11,606 nt of DNA from Verrucomicrobiota bacterium. GTDB taxonomy: Bacteria; Verrucomicrobiota; Verrucomicrobiia; Opitutales; Opitutaceae. The stretch covers positions 1-11,606 of the forward strand of contig JAUPWC010000092.1 of the NCBI GenBank assembly GCA_030916665.1, in the 5' to 3' direction. Of this stretch, positions 1-6,213 are shown in pieces. Position numbers and translations under genes: made by a program. Position 1 is the stretch's first letter. Every line of letters starts with the position of its first letter. Under the pieces are notes generated by a model that ran no database searches, was not told the origin of the DNA, and saw nothing but the letters and a program-made list of their open reading frames with translations.

Positions 1-2486
1 AAGGTCTTCAGCCGGTTGAAAAGTTCGGGCTCGGCGCCGGCGGCGACGTTGATGAGGCCGGCGCTGTATTCCGGCGGCGCCTTGGTGGCGATGGCGGCCC
101 AGTTCTCGATCACCCACGCCACGGCGAGTTCGCGCAGGTCGGGATTGCCGCCGAGGCCGTTCACCACGCGAAGGAATTCCGTGGAGTTCAGGGCTGGCGA
201 GAGCGAGTAGGCGAGGACGTCGCGGGCCAGGGCGGGATCGCGGAAGCTGCCGAGCGCGCCGATGAGCGAGGAGCGGAAGGCGGGCGTCTGCGGCTTCTCG
301 AACAGGGCCTTGATCGCGGCGAGATGCGCGGCGTCGCCGTGATAGGCGGTGACGCTGAGCGCCGTGCCGCGCAGGGTCGGATCAACCTGGGCGGGGTTCA
401 CGAGGCAGAGCGCGGCGAGGCGGCGGCACTCGGCGACGATCTCGGGGTCGGCGCCGCGGTAGCCGAGCGCGCCGTAAAGGTTCACCCGCAGCGGTCCGTA
501 GTAGCTCGGTTCGTCGGGTTTCGGTTGGAGGCCGAGGCGGTCGAGGATCGGGCGCAGGATGGCGCGGCGGTAGGCGTGGTAGGCGTCGCGCGAGCTGTCG
601 TTGATGAAGGTGTTGTCGAGGCCGGCGACGCTGCCGGAGACGCCTTGGTTGACGTCGGGGTCGAGGTCGCGGCCGAAGGCGGACACGTAGGCGAGGTAGT
701 CTTGGCCGTCGATCAGGCCGGCGCTGAACAGGGCCGAGACGTTGTCGAGCAGGCCGACGCGCTCGATGGGGGCGAGTGTTGCGGCCTTGCCGGCGAGCCG
801 GGCGTTCAGCGCGGGCGAGAGGTTCCAGCGGTAGTAGCCGGACTCGTCGGCGTTGGGGTAGACCCAGTCGGCGCCGGAGAGGCCGGGGATGTTTGCGAAC
901 TGGGTGGTTTCCGTGAGGAGGATGCGTTCGCGGCGGACCTGGCCGTCCTTGCTCCAGATCAGGATGACGGGGATGCGCCACTGGCCCGGCAGCTGCGGGT
1001 CACCGAGATTGTTGAAGCGGCGCTGGCTGAGCCGAAGCCGGCCGTCGGGCTCGAGGGCGAGGCTCACGAGCGGCACGCCGGGCTGCTCGATGAAACCGGC
1101 GAGCAGGCCGGCGATGTCGTCGCCCGAGGTGGCGCTGAACGCGGCCCAGAGGTCGTTGGCGACCGCGTTGCCCCAGCGGTGCTTGAGGAAATAGGCGCGC
1201 ATGGCGGCGCGGAACTGCGCGGGTCCGATCCAGTTCTCGACCATCGTGAGGATGCCCTTGCCCTTGTTGTAGGTGAGCACGTCGGCGAGCTGGGCGAGGT
1301 CGGTGTCGGCCGTGACTTTGCGGCGGATGGCGGTGACGGACGGCAGGGCGTCGGTGCGCATGGCGCTCTTGACCTCGCGGCTGTCGTTGATCTTCACGCG
1401 GAATTCCGGATACTGGTGCTCGACGATGCGGCCGGCGATCCAGTCGGCGGTGGATTCGTTGAGCCAGAGGTCGTCCCACCAGGCCATGGTGACGAGGTTG
1501 CCATACCACATGTGGGCCATCTCGTGGGCCGTGGTGGTGGCGAGCCAGCGGCGGCTGGTGAAGGGCGCCTTGGCGGAATCCATCAGCAGGCCGCGGTCGA
1601 TCCACGTGACGAGGCCGGCGTTCTCCATCGCGCCATAGACGTATTCGGGCACGGCGATCTGGTCCAGTTTGGCGTAGGGATAGGGGATGCCGAAATACTC
1701 CTCGAGCCGGGCGAGAATCGGGGGTGCGACCCGGGCCGCTTCGGTCGCGAGCGCGCTCTGGCCCTTGGGCGTGATGATGCGGCCGGGCACGGAAAGGCCG
1801 GGGACCGGCACGTATTCGAAGGGACCGACGGCCAGGGCGACGATGTAGCTCGGCATCGGGGGCGTGCGGCCGAAGGCGATGGTCTTCGTCTCGCCCTGGC
1901 GGGTCTCGATCGCGACGGGCGCATTGGTCACGGCCTCGAGCGCGGCCGGCACGGTCAGCGTGAGTTGCCACGGAATCTTGAACAACGGCTCGTCCCAGCA
2001 GGGGAAGGCCTTGCGGGCATGGGTGTCCTCGAACTGCGTGAAAAGATACGGGTCGCCGCGACTCACGGTCTTGTAGAGGCCGAGGCCGTCGCGGGTGAAC
2101 CGGGCGGCGAAGTCGGCGGTGAGCCGGTAGCTGCCGCGGGGGAGTTCGCTCGGCGCGGTGAGCGTGACGAGGCCGTGCTTGGCGTTGGTCACCTCGGCCG
2201 CAAGGGTGACGGTTTCGCCGTCGCTGCCGGTGAGCGTGGCTTGGCTGATGACCGGGCCCTCGGCGTGGAGGCGGAAGCTCTTGAAAGGTTCGTTGGCGAG
2301 CAGATCCACCAGCACGCGGCCGGAATAGTCGTCCCTGGCCGGGTCGAGGGTCAGCTCGACGCTTTGCGCGACGGGCACGACGTCCCGGCTGAGGCGCAGC
2401 GGATCAACGGGGTCGGTCGCATGAGCAAAAAGGGCGAGGAGGGACGTGAAAAGCAGCGCTCGCAGAGGGCGCGGACAGAGGTGCAT
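1..2486 (-). CDS. Secreted M1 family zinc aminopeptidase (C-terminus cut by window edge)
   Basis: The minus-strand frame is open from the ATG at 2486 to the window edge: 828 codons, with no stop. Residues 1-23 form a Sec signal peptide (basic start, LLFTSLLALFAHA), so the enzyme should be exported. M1 signatures appear in order: QFEDTHARKAFPCWDEP, the GAMEN substrate motif at 285-289, the zinc site HEMAH at 321-325 followed 18 residues later by the third ligand E344 in WLNESTADW, and the likely transition-state Tyr406 in LTYNKGKG. The C-terminal half looks like the helical ERAP1_C-type domain. The family removes N-terminal residues from peptides, so a role in using external or periplasmic peptides is likely. 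M1 enzymes are often 850-880 residues, so only a short tail is missing. There is no clear Shine-Dalgarno; a short hairpin abuts the start. The gene follows the M16 pair in the same direction but is now separated from it by a RAYT/REP island. Confidence 0.95.
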   Translation of the reverse strand, partial: MHLCPRPLRALLFTSLLALFAHATDPVDPLRLSRDVVPVAQSVELTLDPARDDYSGRVLVDLLANEPFKSFRLHAEGPVISQATLTGSDGETVTLAAEVTNAKHGLVTLTAPSELPRGSYRLTADFAARFTRDGLGLYKTVSRGDPYLFTQFEDTHARKAFPCWDEPLFKIPWQLTLTVPAALEAVTNAPVAIETRQGETKTIAFGRTPPMPSYIVALAVGPFEYVPVPGLSVPGRIITPKGQSALATEAARVAPPILARLEEYFGIPYPYAKLDQIAVPEYVYGAMENAGLVTWIDRGLLMDSAKAPFTSRRWLATTTAHEMAHMWYGNLVTMAWWDDLWLNESTADWIAGRIVEHQYPEFRVKINDSREVKSAMRTDALPSVTAIRRKVTADTDLAQLADVLTYNKGKGILTMVENWIGPAQFRAAMRAYFLKHRWGNAVANDLWAAFSATSGDDIAGLLAGFIEQPGVPLVSLALEPDGRLRLSQRRFNNLGDPQLPGQWRIPVILIWSKDGQVRRERILLTETTQFANIPGLSGADWVYPNADESGYYRWNLSPALNARLAGKAATLAPIERVGLLDNVSALFSAGLIDGQDYLAYVSAFGRDLDPDVNQGVSGSVAGLDNTFINDSSRDAYHAYRRAILRPILDRLGLQPKPDEPSYYGPLRVNLYGALGYRGADPEIVAECRRLAALCLVNPAQVDPTLRGTALSVTAYHGDAAHLAAIKALFEKPQTPAFRSSLIGALGSFRDPALARDVLAYSLSPALNSTEFLRVVNGLGGNPDLRELAVAWVIENWAAIATKAPPEYSAGLINVAAGAEPELFNRLKT

Positions 2487-2487
2487 C

Positions 2488-2504
2488 GGCTTATGACACA
2501 AGCC
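2488..2504 (-). promoter_or_regulatory. Small inverted repeat just upstream of the M1 start codon
   Basis: GGCTT and AAGCC flank a 7-nt loop, ending one base before the M1 ATG on the minus strand. If it is in the mRNA it would occupy the ribosome-binding region, where no Shine-Dalgarno is visible. CATAAG in the same stretch loosely resembles a -10 box, which would make the message nearly leaderless. The stem is only 5 bp, so it may be chance. Confidence 0.2.
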
Positions 2505-2530
2505 GGCGGTGAGGAGGCAAGCCCCGGATA

Positions 2531-2555
2531 GGTGGAACGTGCTGACCCCAGCGCG
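2531..2555 (+). repeat. REP copy 1 (GGTGGA tag plus hairpin), upstream of RAYT
   Basis: The tag GGTGGAA is followed by an imperfect hairpin, CGTGCTG - ACCC - CAGCGCG, with one G-T wobble. It matches the REP at 3156-3180 in inverted orientation with a single base difference, so the RAYT gene is bracketed by inverted copies. Confidence 0.75.
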
Positions 2556-2560
2556 TTGGA

Positions 2561-3067
2561 TTGGCAGAATGCGGCTTGAGCACCCGGTCTCTCGCCGGCA
2601 GTTTCGCCGACGTGGAGGAATATCCACAGCGCTTGGGCCACAAGACGCCGGCCTGGGTGCCGTCAGGTGCGACGTTCCATATCCGCATACGCGCCAACCG
2701 GGATCAAGAGGTCAGCCTGACGAATCCTGTCTTGGCTCCTGCGCTGCTCGATGCGGTGAAGCGTTACCACGAACTCGGACATTGGTGGTGCGACCTGTTT
2801 CTGCTGATGCCTGACCATGTTCATGGGCTGGTTCGATTTCCGCAAGACACCGATCTGTCCAAGGTGGTTGGAAACTGGAAGCGCGGAGTGGCTCGATTCC
2901 AAAGAGTGTCTTGGCAGGAGAATTATTTCGATCACCGCATCCGGCAAGCCGCCGGACTTCAGGAGAAGTGGCATTATATTAGGCGAAATCCCGTGGCGAA
3001 GGGCCTGTGTCTGCGGGAGGATGATTGGCCGCATTGGTGGGCTCCGTCCGGCGAAGAAGCGCGTTGA
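2561..3067 (+). CDS. RAYT: REP-associated tyrosine transposase (TnpA_REP, Y1/HUH family)
   Basis: This is a single-domain HUH endonuclease related to IS200/IS605 TnpA. The family nicks REP hairpins as single-stranded DNA and is thought to spread them. With the TTG start at 2561 it has 168 residues. It shows the family start GATFHIRIRAN (36-46), the metal-binding HUH motif MPDHVHGLV with H86 and H88, WQENYFDHRIR (118-128), and the signature WHYIRRNPVAKGL (137-149) containing the probable nucleophile Tyr139. The start is uncertain: GTG at 2612 or TTG at 2633 would give about 144-151 residues, closer to the usual length, and none has a well-placed Shine-Dalgarno. The TGA stop lies inside REP copy 2. 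The gene is divergent from the M1 gene and convergent with the M16 pair, and the core motifs are intact, so it may be active. Confidence 0.87.
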   Translation: MAECGLSTRSLAGSFADVEEYPQRLGHKTPAWVPSGATFHIRIRANRDQEVSLTNPVLAPALLDAVKRYHELGHWWCDLFLLMPDHVHGLVRFPQDTDLSKVVGNWKRGVARFQRVSWQENYFDHRIRQAAGLQEKWHYIRRNPVAKGLCLREDDWPHWWAPSGEEAR

Positions 3068-3084
3068 GGTCAACGCGCTCCACC
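3059..3084 (-). repeat. REP copy 2, containing the RAYT stop codon
   Basis: Read on the minus strand this is the GGTGGA tag followed by a 9-bp stem, GCGCGTTGA / TCAACGCGC, around two unpaired bases. The RAYT TGA (3065-3067) is part of the stem. With three flanking bases on the left and one on the right it forms a 32-bp stretch (3054-3085) repeated exactly at 3202-3233. Confidence 0.8.
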
Positions 3085-3091
3085 TGGTCGG

Positions 3092-3122
3092 AAAACAAAA
3101 AACGCCCGCCGGGTGGCGGGCG
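3092..3122 (-). terminator. Rho-independent terminator for the M16 operon (minus strand)
   Basis: On the minus strand an 8-bp GC stem (CGCCCGCC / GGCGGGCG, 4-nt loop, 3103-3122) is followed by TTTTTTGTTTT (3102-3092). This is a textbook intrinsic terminator about 120 bases after the M16 stop. There is no T-run on the plus side, so it should not stop RAYT transcripts. It lies within the REP island. Confidence 0.8.
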
Positions 3123-3125
3123 TGG

Positions 3126-3151
3126 GGTGGAGCGGCTTGACCTCAAGCCGC
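3126..3151 (+). repeat. REP copy 3, left arm of a BIME
   Basis: GGTGGA tag followed by a perfect 9-bp stem, GCGGCTTGA / TCAAGCCGC. Relative to copies 2 and 5 the stem has compensating base changes on both arms (CG to GC pairs), so pairing is conserved while sequence is not. It faces copy 4 across 4 bases (TGAA). Confidence 0.78.
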
Positions 3152-3155
3152 TGAA

Positions 3156-3180
3156 CGCGCTGGGGTCAGCGCGTTCCACC
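3156..3180 (-). repeat. REP copy 4, right arm of a BIME
   Basis: Minus orientation: GGTGGAA tag and stem CGCGCTG / CAGCGCG with loop ACCC. It is nearly identical to copy 1 and inverted relative to it. With copy 3 it forms a head-to-head BIME-like pair at 3126-3180. Confidence 0.78.
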
Positions 3181-3206
3181 ACGGAAGGAACGCACCCAAA
3201 TAAGAA

Positions 3207-3232
3207 GCGCGTTGAGGTCAACGCGCTCCACC
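3207..3232 (-). repeat. REP copy 5, immediately after the M16 stop codon
   Basis: Identical to copy 2, and part of an exact 32-bp direct repeat (3054-3085 and 3202-3233, 148 bp apart). It begins 8 bases past the M16 TAA, so it lies in the 3' untranslated region of that message, a typical REP position. Confidence 0.8.
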
Positions 3233-3240
3233 TCGCGACC

Positions 3241-4569
3241 TTACTTGCCCACCGCGCCGGGGATCGTGCCGGCCTTGATGAGGATCATCTTGTCGGGATC
3301 GAGGTGCTGCTTGATGACGCTGTTCACGCGCTCGGGCGTGAGGGCCTTCACCTTCTCGGGATACAGGTCGAGCCACTCGGGGCCGACGCCGCGCTCGACC
3401 GACTTGATCAGCGAGCCGGCCAGGCCGTCGGTGGTGGCGAGGCTGACCTTGAAGCGGCCGACCATGTTGGTCTTGCGCTGCGCGAGCTCGTTGGCGGTCA
3501 CGCCAGCGGAATGCCACTCGCGGAGGTGGCGCTGGGTGGATTCGAGGCCCTGGTTGAGCAGTTCGGGCGAGAAGGTCGCGGCGATGCGCCAGTCGCCTTC
3601 GCCGAAGGAGTCGTTGTCGAGCTGGGAGTATATGCCGTAGGTGAGGCCCTCGGTGTCGCGCACCTGGGCGACCAGCCGACTGGTGAAGTCGCTGCCGAGG
3701 ATCGAGGTGGCGGCGCGCAACGGGACGCTGTCGGGATCGCTGTAACGGAGACCGCTGGCCTGGCCGAGCACGATGGAGACGCTGGTCTTGTCGGGCATGA
3801 ACACGTCCACCGTGTTCGCCGTGTCGGTCGTCCCGACCGGCCCGGTCGCCGGCAGCGTGACACCGCCGGTCCAGCCGGCGAAGGCCTGGGCAATCTCGCC
3901 CCGGGCCGCGGTGGCTTCGACATCGCCGACGAGCACGAGCGTGAACTGGGCGGGGCCGTAGTGTTTGGCGTGAAAAGCCTTCACCTGATCGAGCGTGGCA
4001 GACGCGATGGCGGCCAGCATCTCCTCGGGCGAAGCGGGGCGGTTGGCGTGGCCCGCCGGGTAGATGGCGCGGCTGAAGGCGTCTTCGGCGCGGTAATCGG
4101 TGCTCTCGAGGCTGCGCTGGATGGAGCCGGCGTATTGGGTCTTGGCCTTTTCGAATTCCTCGGCGCTGAGGGCCGGGAAACGGAGTTGCTCGGCGATCAG
4201 GCCGATGACGAGCGGCAGGTCCTGGGCGAGGCACTTGGCGTTCACCTCCACGAGGTGGAGGCCGGTGCCGAAGGAGAGGGTGGCGCCGACGCTCTCGAGT
4301 TTCTCGGCGACGGCGTATTTGTCCTGCTTGGTGGTGCCCTGGTCGAGCAGCAGGCCGCAGAGGGTCGGGACCGCGACGTTGCCGTCGACGGCGAAGGAGT
4401 CGCCCGCGGGCAGCGAGCCCTTGAGGGTGACGATGTCCTTGACGCCGGTCCTGTAGATCAGGACGTCGAGGCCCGCGACTTTCTGGCGGACGACGTTGGG
4501 GGCGATCTGGGCCGTGAGAACGGAGGCCAGAAGACCGAGGGCGGAAAACAGAAGGATGAAGCGTTTCAT
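3241..4569 (-). CDS. M16 peptidase-like protein, non-catalytic partner subunit, exported
   Basis: A 442-residue M16 fold with signal peptide MKRFILLFSALGLLASVLTA and probable cleavage before Q21. At the position of the M16 zinc motif it reads TLCGLLLDQGTTK (69-81), so both histidines and the glutamate of HxxEH are absent and it cannot bind zinc in the usual way. The second half keeps the substrate-binding Arg/Tyr pair of M16 C-domains in RDTEGLTYG (R304, Y311). In characterised bacterial M16B systems, such as the Sphingomonas Sph2681/Sph2682 pair, one gene supplies HxxEH and the other the R/Y pair, and the two form a heterodimer. The gene just upstream fits as the catalytic half: it ends 18 bases before this start and is in the same direction. 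No Shine-Dalgarno is evident, so expression may depend on coupling. The transcript should end at the terminator at 3092-3122. Confidence 0.92.
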   Translation of the reverse strand: MKRFILLFSALGLLASVLTAQIAPNVVRQKVAGLDVLIYRTGVKDIVTLKGSLPAGDSFAVDGNVAVPTLCGLLLDQGTTKQDKYAVAEKLESVGATLSFGTGLHLVEVNAKCLAQDLPLVIGLIAEQLRFPALSAEEFEKAKTQYAGSIQRSLESTDYRAEDAFSRAIYPAGHANRPASPEEMLAAIASATLDQVKAFHAKHYGPAQFTLVLVGDVEATAARGEIAQAFAGWTGGVTLPATGPVGTTDTANTVDVFMPDKTSVSIVLGQASGLRYSDPDSVPLRAATSILGSDFTSRLVAQVRDTEGLTYGIYSQLDNDSFGEGDWRIAATFSPELLNQGLESTQRHLREWHSAGVTANELAQRKTNMVGRFKVSLATTDGLAGSLIKSVERGVGPEWLDLYPEKVKALTPERVNSVIKQHLDPDKMILIKAGTIPGAVGK

Positions 4570-4587
4570 GGCAGTGGGCGTGGGGGC

Positions 4588-5991
4588 TTACTTGGCTTCG
4601 GCGGCCGGGGCGGCGGGGACGAGCGGGATGAACCAGCCGGTGGTGCTTTGGTCCACGTTGAAGTATTTCTGCGCGACGCGCTGGACGTCGGCGGGAGTCA
4701 CTTTCTTGAGGGCTTCCTCGAGCGTGTAGTAGAGGGTCCAGTCGCCGACAGCGATGGACTCGTTGAGGTTGCCGGCGATGGCGAAGGTGCCGTCACGCTG
4801 GTAGGCGGAGTTGGCCAGGTATTTGGCGAGGGCGGCGGCGACCTCGGTCGCGGTGACGCCGTCCTTCTTGAGGCGTTCGATCTCGGCCAGGGCGATCTGC
4901 TCGACCTTGTCGTGGGCCACACCGGGCGCGAGCGGGATGAAGGTGAGGTGCAGGGACGGGTCGTGGGTGTAGGCGAGGAAGCTGCTCACGCCGGTGGAGA
5001 GGCTCTGGTCGGTGATGGTCTTGTAGAGGCGGCTGTTCTTGCCGTCGGTCAGGATCAGGTCGAGCAGCGTCAGGGCCGGGTAATCCGGGTGGGTGGCGGC
5101 GGTGATCTTGTGGCCGAGGGCGACGACGCCGAGCTGGCCGGAGCGTTTGACGACGACACGGCGCGGGCCGGTCTGTTCGGGCTCCTCGGTGTAGAGCTGC
5201 GGGATGGGCTTGGGCGCGCGCGGGATGGCGCCGTAAAACTGTTTCACCAGCGCGAGGGCGGCCGCCGGCTGGAAGTCGCCGATGATGCTGACGGTGGCGT
5301 TGTCGGGCCAGTAGAAGGTGTCGTAGAACTCGCGGAGTTTCTCGATGGAGACCTTCTCGATGTCGGAGCGCCAGCCGATGGTGTTGTGGTGGTAGGGGTG
5401 GGCGACGAAGGCGGCCTGGAAGACCTCCTTGAAGAGCGACTGGAACGGCGAGTTCTCCCCGCGCTCGAACTCGTTGCGCACAACGGTCATCTCGGGCTGG
5501 CGGTCGGACTCGTGCAGGAGCAGGCCGCGCATGCGGTCGGCCTCCATCTCGACGATCAGCGGCAGGTGCTCGTTGCCGAAGATCTCGTAGTAGTTGGTGC
5601 GGTCGAACCAGGTGGTGGCGTTGTTCGTCGCACCGAGCGGGTCGAGGCGTTGGTCGAGCGTGCCGCCCTTCTCCTTGTTGAAGTTCTTCGAACCCTTGAA
5701 CATCAGGTGCTCGAGGAGGTGGGTGGCGCCGGTCGTGCCGGTGACCTCGTTGCGCGAGCCCACGCGGTAGGTGACCTGGAAGGTGATCACCGGGGCCGAG
5801 TGCTCCGGCAGCAGGAGCACCTGCAGGCCGTTGGTATCGAGGGTGTATTCGGAGATGTCGCCGACGGTTTTGACGTGGGTGAAACCCTCGACGGCGGCAG
5901 GCGCGGCGCTGAGGCCGGCGACGGAAGCCAGGAGGGTGAACAGCAGGAGGAGCCCATTCGACAGGCTCAGGGCAGGTGATCGTTTCAGCAT
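4588..5991 (-). CDS. M16 family zinc metallopeptidase, catalytic subunit, exported
   Basis: A 467-residue insulinase/pitrilysin-family peptidase. The inverted zinc motif HLLEH is at 91-95 (H91, E94 base, H95), and the third ligand is probably E174 in VVRNEFERGEN. The surrounding text (VGSRNEVTGTTGATHLLEHLMFKGS region, WFDRTNYYE, HPYHHNTIGW) is typical of M16B proteins, and the second M16 domain fills the remainder. A signal peptide covers roughly residues 1-30 and ends near GLSAAPAA, so it acts outside the cytoplasm, cutting peptides inside the closed chamber formed with its partner. It is first in a two-gene operon. Oddly, codons for SPALSLSNG (5-13) derive from a dispersed repeat at 5952-5973 placed between the basic start and the hydrophobic core. 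No good Shine-Dalgarno precedes the ATG. Confidence 0.95.
   Translation of the reverse strand: MLKRSPALSLSNGLLLLFTLLASVAGLSAAPAAVEGFTHVKTVGDISEYTLDTNGLQVLLLPEHSAPVITFQVTYRVGSRNEVTGTTGATHLLEHLMFKGSKNFNKEKGGTLDQRLDPLGATNNATTWFDRTNYYEIFGNEHLPLIVEMEADRMRGLLLHESDRQPEMTVVRNEFERGENSPFQSLFKEVFQAAFVAHPYHHNTIGWRSDIEKVSIEKLREFYDTFYWPDNATVSIIGDFQPAAALALVKQFYGAIPRAPKPIPQLYTEEPEQTGPRRVVVKRSGQLGVVALGHKITAATHPDYPALTLLDLILTDGKNSRLYKTITDQSLSTGVSSFLAYTHDPSLHLTFIPLAPGVAHDKVEQIALAEIERLKKDGVTATEVAAALAKYLANSAYQRDGTFAIAGNLNESIAVGDWTLYYTLEEALKKVTPADVQRVAQKYFNVDQSTTGWFIPLVPAAPAAEAK
5952..5973. repeat. Short dispersed repeat (TTCGACAGGCTCA type) inside a signal-peptide coding region
   Basis: GCCC and GGGC ends flank ATTCGACAGGCTCA. 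This element is familiar from many environmental genomes as TTCGACAGGCTCAGGGC, and it gives tell-tale peptides (LSLSNG, PFDRLRAG, RQAQGR) in its reading frames. Here it is read in frame as part of the M16 signal peptide. Only one copy is in the window, so recognition rests on recall of the motif. Confidence 0.55.
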
Positions 5992-6018
5992 GGGTAAGGA
6001 ACGGATTGGTGTGAGCCG

Positions 6019-6048
6019 AAACTAAGCCGGTTTCCGCGCGGATGCCAA
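6019..6048 (-). promoter_or_regulatory. Weak candidate sigma-70-type promoter for the M16 operon
   Basis: On the minus strand TTGGCA (6048-6043) is followed 18 bases later by TAGTTT (6024-6019), which would place transcription start roughly 20 bases before the M16 ATG. The -35 box is good (5 of 6) and the -10 box is poor (3 of 6). It is the best pair I found in this gap. Confidence 0.25.
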
Positions 6049-6094
6049 TAGGACAAAAGGCGCCTCGACGGGATGGGCGGCTGGAGACCGGACA

Positions 6095-6118
6095 TGTAGC
6101 GGCGCTCTACGAGCGTCG
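6095..6118 (+). repeat. GTAG-tag REP, left arm of a BIME
   Basis: TGTAG tag followed by hairpin CGGCGCTC - TAC - GAGCGTCG with one G-T position. The GTAG tetranucleotide is the classical conserved tag of bacterial REPs. It is a different family from the GGTGGA REPs near the RAYT gene. Confidence 0.7.
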
Positions 6119-6130
6119 TTTTTCAAGGCC

Positions 6131-6154
6131 CGGCGGTCATAGACCGCCACTACA
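6131..6154 (-). repeat. GTAG-tag REP, right arm of a BIME
   Basis: On the minus strand this is the TGTAG tag followed by T, then GGCGGTC - TAT - GACCGCC, a perfect 7-bp stem. It is inverted relative to the arm at 6095-6118 with 12 bases between them. It lies in the gap between the divergent M16 operon and the methyltransferase-like gene. Confidence 0.75.
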
Positions 6155-6213
6155 ACGGATGAAGCGTTGCTCGACTTGGCGGGCGCGTCCGGTTTGGGTG
6201 CGGCGCATTCTCC

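Noticed and set aside
324..2531. 735-residue plus-strand ORF
   Set aside because: It is the codon-aligned antisense of the M1 aminopeptidase. High GC removes stops, and the translation is low-complexity A/G/V/E text with no family signature.
2531..3180. Autonomous IS200/IS605 element bounded by REP copies 1 and 4
   Set aside because: RAYTs are usually not mobilised as a unit, the bracket is by inverted REPs and not by distinct left and right ends, and no target-site pattern is visible; kept as a RAYT island.
3054..3233. CRISPR array from the repeated palindromes
   Set aside because: Repeats differ in orientation and stem sequence, spacing is irregular, and a RAYT sits beside them; REP/BIME explains all of it.
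3025..5979. 984-residue plus-strand ORF
   Set aside because: Antisense of both M16 genes, which happen to share one frame. It starts inside the RAYT gene and runs through the REPs and the terminator, so it is not a plausible protein.
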